Assembly: GCA_040905025.1 (NCBI GenBank)
Contig: JBBDSJ010000053.1
Span: 1 to 7,527 of the forward strand
DNA: 7,527 nt
Direction: 5' to 3'
Source of the DNA: JBBDSJ01 sp040905025
GTDB lineage: Bacteria; Pseudomonadota; Gammaproteobacteria; Methylohalomonadales; Methylohalomonadaceae
In this document: in pieces, positions 5,782-7,527 of the stretch
Layout of the letters: the number at the start of each line of letters is the position of its first letter
How positions within the stretch are numbered: position 1 is the first letter of the stretch
Program-made: the position numbers and the translations under genes
Notes under the pieces: model-generated
Databases searched by the model: none
What the model was told of the DNA's origin: nothing
Seen by the model: only the letters and a program-made list of their open reading frames with translations

Positions 5782-7002
5782 TTAATCCAGCCCGTGGCAC
5801 ACGGTATCGGCCAGACGCTGACTCACCATTTTTCCATACCAGCTATTTATACCGCCTTGATTTACGTAGCCTTGAGAAAAATTTTCTGCGGCATCCTGCC
5901 ATATCGCGGGCTGTTGAATAAAGCGGCTTAATTGTATCGAGCTGTCCAGCTGCTGTAGTGGCAAATGAATACCACAGTTTAATGCTGCAACCCGCATGCC
6001 ATTCAGCGCCTGTTCAAAGTGACTACTTAATACAGCAACGGGCTTGCCGAATAATAATGACAATGCTGTCGTCGCATGACTGCCATTGGTCACAACAATG
6101 TCACATTCGGTCAAAATCATTTCCATAGTTACAGGCTCTGCGGCCAGGCATATTTTATGCAACGCCTGATCAGGCACCGCATTCAGCGCATCTGATGGCC
6201 CATGCAATATGGCTTCTGCATTGGTATGCATGATCACCTCTGCCAGCAATCGGACTGATGTTTCAGTATGTAAATAAGCGAAAACACGGGGTTTGTTTTC
6301 ATCATTTACTGAACCCGACTTCCATTCAGTTCTTGTTCCATAACTAGCCGGCAATGCAATGCCCTGATACTTGCCATTCCTGCGATTTTGATAATGATCC
6401 AGCTCGGGCAATGTTAATAATAATTGCTCGTTCTCATCAAAAAGATCAGACAGTGCGATTAATTGTGGAAAATTACACTGTTTCAATGCCCGGTTGACAA
6501 TATCAAGCATGTTTTTATCATCGACCAGTAATTGATTGCGGTATTTTTCAGAATCACCATACAGTGGCGGCATTGGAATTTCTGCAGAGGGCACAGTAAA
6601 ACCGGTGCCCAGCATGAGTTTTTTACAGCGAAACACGCTCGCAGCCAGCATAGCAGTGGGACTATGTTCAAAAACAAGCAAATCCGGCTTGATCTCAATC
6701 AGAGTTTCATGCCATGCGCGGATTTGCGTTGCCAGCATGTCAGAATCATTAAAACCAATATTATTTAATACATGTGTATAGCTGACAGGCTTCAGGACGG
6801 GATTTTTAGTCTGACGGTGAGAAACTGGTGCTGCGCGAAGGTTTATATTGATATCTTTAAAAACCTGCCTTGCCTTTTCAATATCACGGGCAATAAAAAT
6901 TACATCATGATTACGTTCCAGTAAAATATTTACAATGTCGACATACGGCAGCAAGTGTCCATGGCCCTGGCCGAGTTCCCATGTAATAACGATTCTGGCC
7001 AT
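5782..7002 (-). CDS. GT-B fold glycosyltransferase-like protein (GT1/UGT or MurG type)
   Basis: This 406-residue cytoplasmic protein probably transfers a sugar from a nucleotide-sugar donor. The acceptor is unknown. The N-terminal Rossmann domain starts ARIVITWELGQGHGHLLPYV, with histidines 14 and 16 in the glycine-rich turn where UGT-like enzymes have their catalytic His, followed by HDVIFIAR. The C-terminal domain (from about 238) contains EPVTMEMILTECDIVVTNGSHATTALSLLFGKPVAVL (289-325) and HFEQALNGMRVAALNCGI, laid out like the donor-binding region of UGT/MurG enzymes, although NGSH replaces the usual H-G-G. No signal peptide or membrane segment is seen. It starts 18 bases after prfC, and the sequence before the ATG (CGCTGCCCC) has no Shine-Dalgarno, so initiation may depend on coupling. 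The gene is AT-rich compared with prfC. Sugar modification of the TpsA protein is possible from context only. Confidence 0.8.
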   Translation of the reverse strand: MARIVITWELGQGHGHLLPYVDIVNILLERNHDVIFIARDIEKARQVFKDININLRAAPVSHRQTKNPVLKPVSYTHVLNNIGFNDSDMLATQIRAWHETLIEIKPDLLVFEHSPTAMLAASVFRCKKLMLGTGFTVPSAEIPMPPLYGDSEKYRNQLLVDDKNMLDIVNRALKQCNFPQLIALSDLFDENEQLLLTLPELDHYQNRRNGKYQGIALPASYGTRTEWKSGSVNDENKPRVFAYLHTETSVRLLAEVIMHTNAEAILHGPSDALNAVPDQALHKICLAAEPVTMEMILTECDIVVTNGSHATTALSLLFGKPVAVLSSHFEQALNGMRVAALNCGIHLPLQQLDSSIQLSRFIQQPAIWQDAAENFSQGYVNQGGINSWYGKMVSQRLADTVCHGLD

Positions 7003-7020
7003 GGGGCAGCGATTTAAATA

Positions 7021-7527
7021 TTAATGTTCACGGGTTTCATGGAATTTGATATCCGGCCAGCGTTCCATTGTCAGATTCAGGTTCACCATTGAACGCGCCA
7101 GATAGGTCAAGGCGCCGCTGCCGTCTATCGCCAGATTTTCCTGTTGGCGATTTTTGAAGTCTTCAAGCTTTGCCGCATTATCCGAACTAATCCAGCGGGC
7201 GGTACTGACATCGATACTCTCGTAAGCACAGTCAACACCGTATTCCTCCTTCAAGCGCCAGGCGACAACATCAAATTGCAGTACTCCGACCGCACCCAGG
7301 ATGACGTCATTGGAAATCATCGGCCGGAACACCTGGGTGGCGCCTTCCTCACAAAGCTCATCGAGGCCCTTGTTCAGGGCTTTTGCCCGCAACGGATCAC
7401 GCAGACGAACACGGCGGAACATTTCCGGAGCAAAGTGCGGAATACCGGTGAATTTGATTGATTCACCCTGGCTGAAACTGTCACCGACCTGAATAGCGCC
7501 GTGGTTATATAAACCGATAATATCACC
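7021..7527 (-). CDS. prfC: Peptide chain release factor 3, C-terminal part (partial)
   Basis: The frame is open to the right edge and encodes the last 168 residues of RF3, the translational GTPase that recycles RF1/RF2 from the ribosome after termination. The visible part is the C-terminal domain, starting GDIIGLYNHGAIQVGD and including KFTGIPHFAPEMFRR, LCEEGATQVFRP, ILGAVGVLQFDVVAWRLK and the end SMVNLNLTMERWPD...FHETREH. From memory it lines up without gaps with the end of the E. coli protein (529 residues in full). The GTPase domain lies outside the window. The Met at 7422 is internal, not a start. It is chromosomal housekeeping content and anchors the TPS locus to a core-genome site. Confidence 0.97.
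   Translation of the reverse strand, partial: GDIIGLYNHGAIQVGDSFSQGESIKFTGIPHFAPEMFRRVRLRDPLRAKALNKGLDELCEEGATQVFRPMISNDVILGAVGVLQFDVVAWRLKEEYGVDCAYESIDVSTARWISSDNAAKLEDFKNRQQENLAIDGSGALTYLARSMVNLNLTMERWPDIKFHETREH

Noticed and set aside
7021..7422. Separate 133-codon gene starting at the Met at 7422
   Set aside because: The frame continues upstream to the window edge with RF3-like sequence, so this Met is internal to prfC.
1..7527. CRISPR array, tRNA, rRNA, insertion sequence or attachment sites
   Set aside because: I saw no regularly spaced repeats, no cloverleaf-like sequence, no transposase and no flanking inverted repeats.

Overview
The window looks like a gammaproteobacterial chromosome segment. 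The evidence is a clear C-terminal part of peptide chain release factor 3 (prfC) that closely resembles the enterobacterial protein, a two-partner secretion (TPS) locus, and a perfect CRP-type operator. I cannot assign a genus. All supported genes lie on the minus strand, so transcription runs from high to low coordinates: prfC (partial, right edge), a GT-B glycosyltransferase-like gene, a TpsB (FhaC/ShlB-type) outer-membrane transporter, a TpsA (filamentous haemagglutinin-type) exoprotein, a small exported FecR-domain protein, and the possible first 11 codons of another gene at the left edge.

Right part (5782-7527): prfC ends 18 bases before the glycosyltransferase gene. That gene has no visible Shine-Dalgarno and is much more AT-rich than prfC, so it looks like a later insertion that depends on readthrough or coupling. 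A 79-base gap with a weak promoter candidate separates it from tpsB.

Central part (763-5702): tpsB and tpsA form a TPS pair. TpsB has a signal peptide, a proline-rich linker, two POTRA modules and a 16-strand-type barrel with the L6 VRAYP motif. TpsA has a long signal region, a TPS/haemagglutination-activity domain, a beta-helix-like passenger, a Thr/Pro repeat linker and an Asp/Glu-rich tail. The 95-base gap between them holds a 22-bp near-consensus CRP site. It is placed almost exactly at the class I distance (about -60.5) from a TAGAAT -10 element, so tpsA and the gene after it can probably be expressed separately under cAMP control.

Left part (1-772): the FecR-domain protein overlaps the end of tpsA by 10 bases and has its own good Shine-Dalgarno inside tpsA, so the two are probably translationally coupled. 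It has a signal peptide and no sigma-factor partner here. It is better seen as a periplasmic partner of the TPS system than as a FecR-type sigma regulator.

The most interesting points are the cAMP-CRP promoter inside a TPS operon, the coupled FecR-like third component (both products end with a penultimate cysteine), and a sharp change in GC content, cysteine content and N-x-S/T sequon density near residue 400 of TpsA, which suggests a modular passenger.
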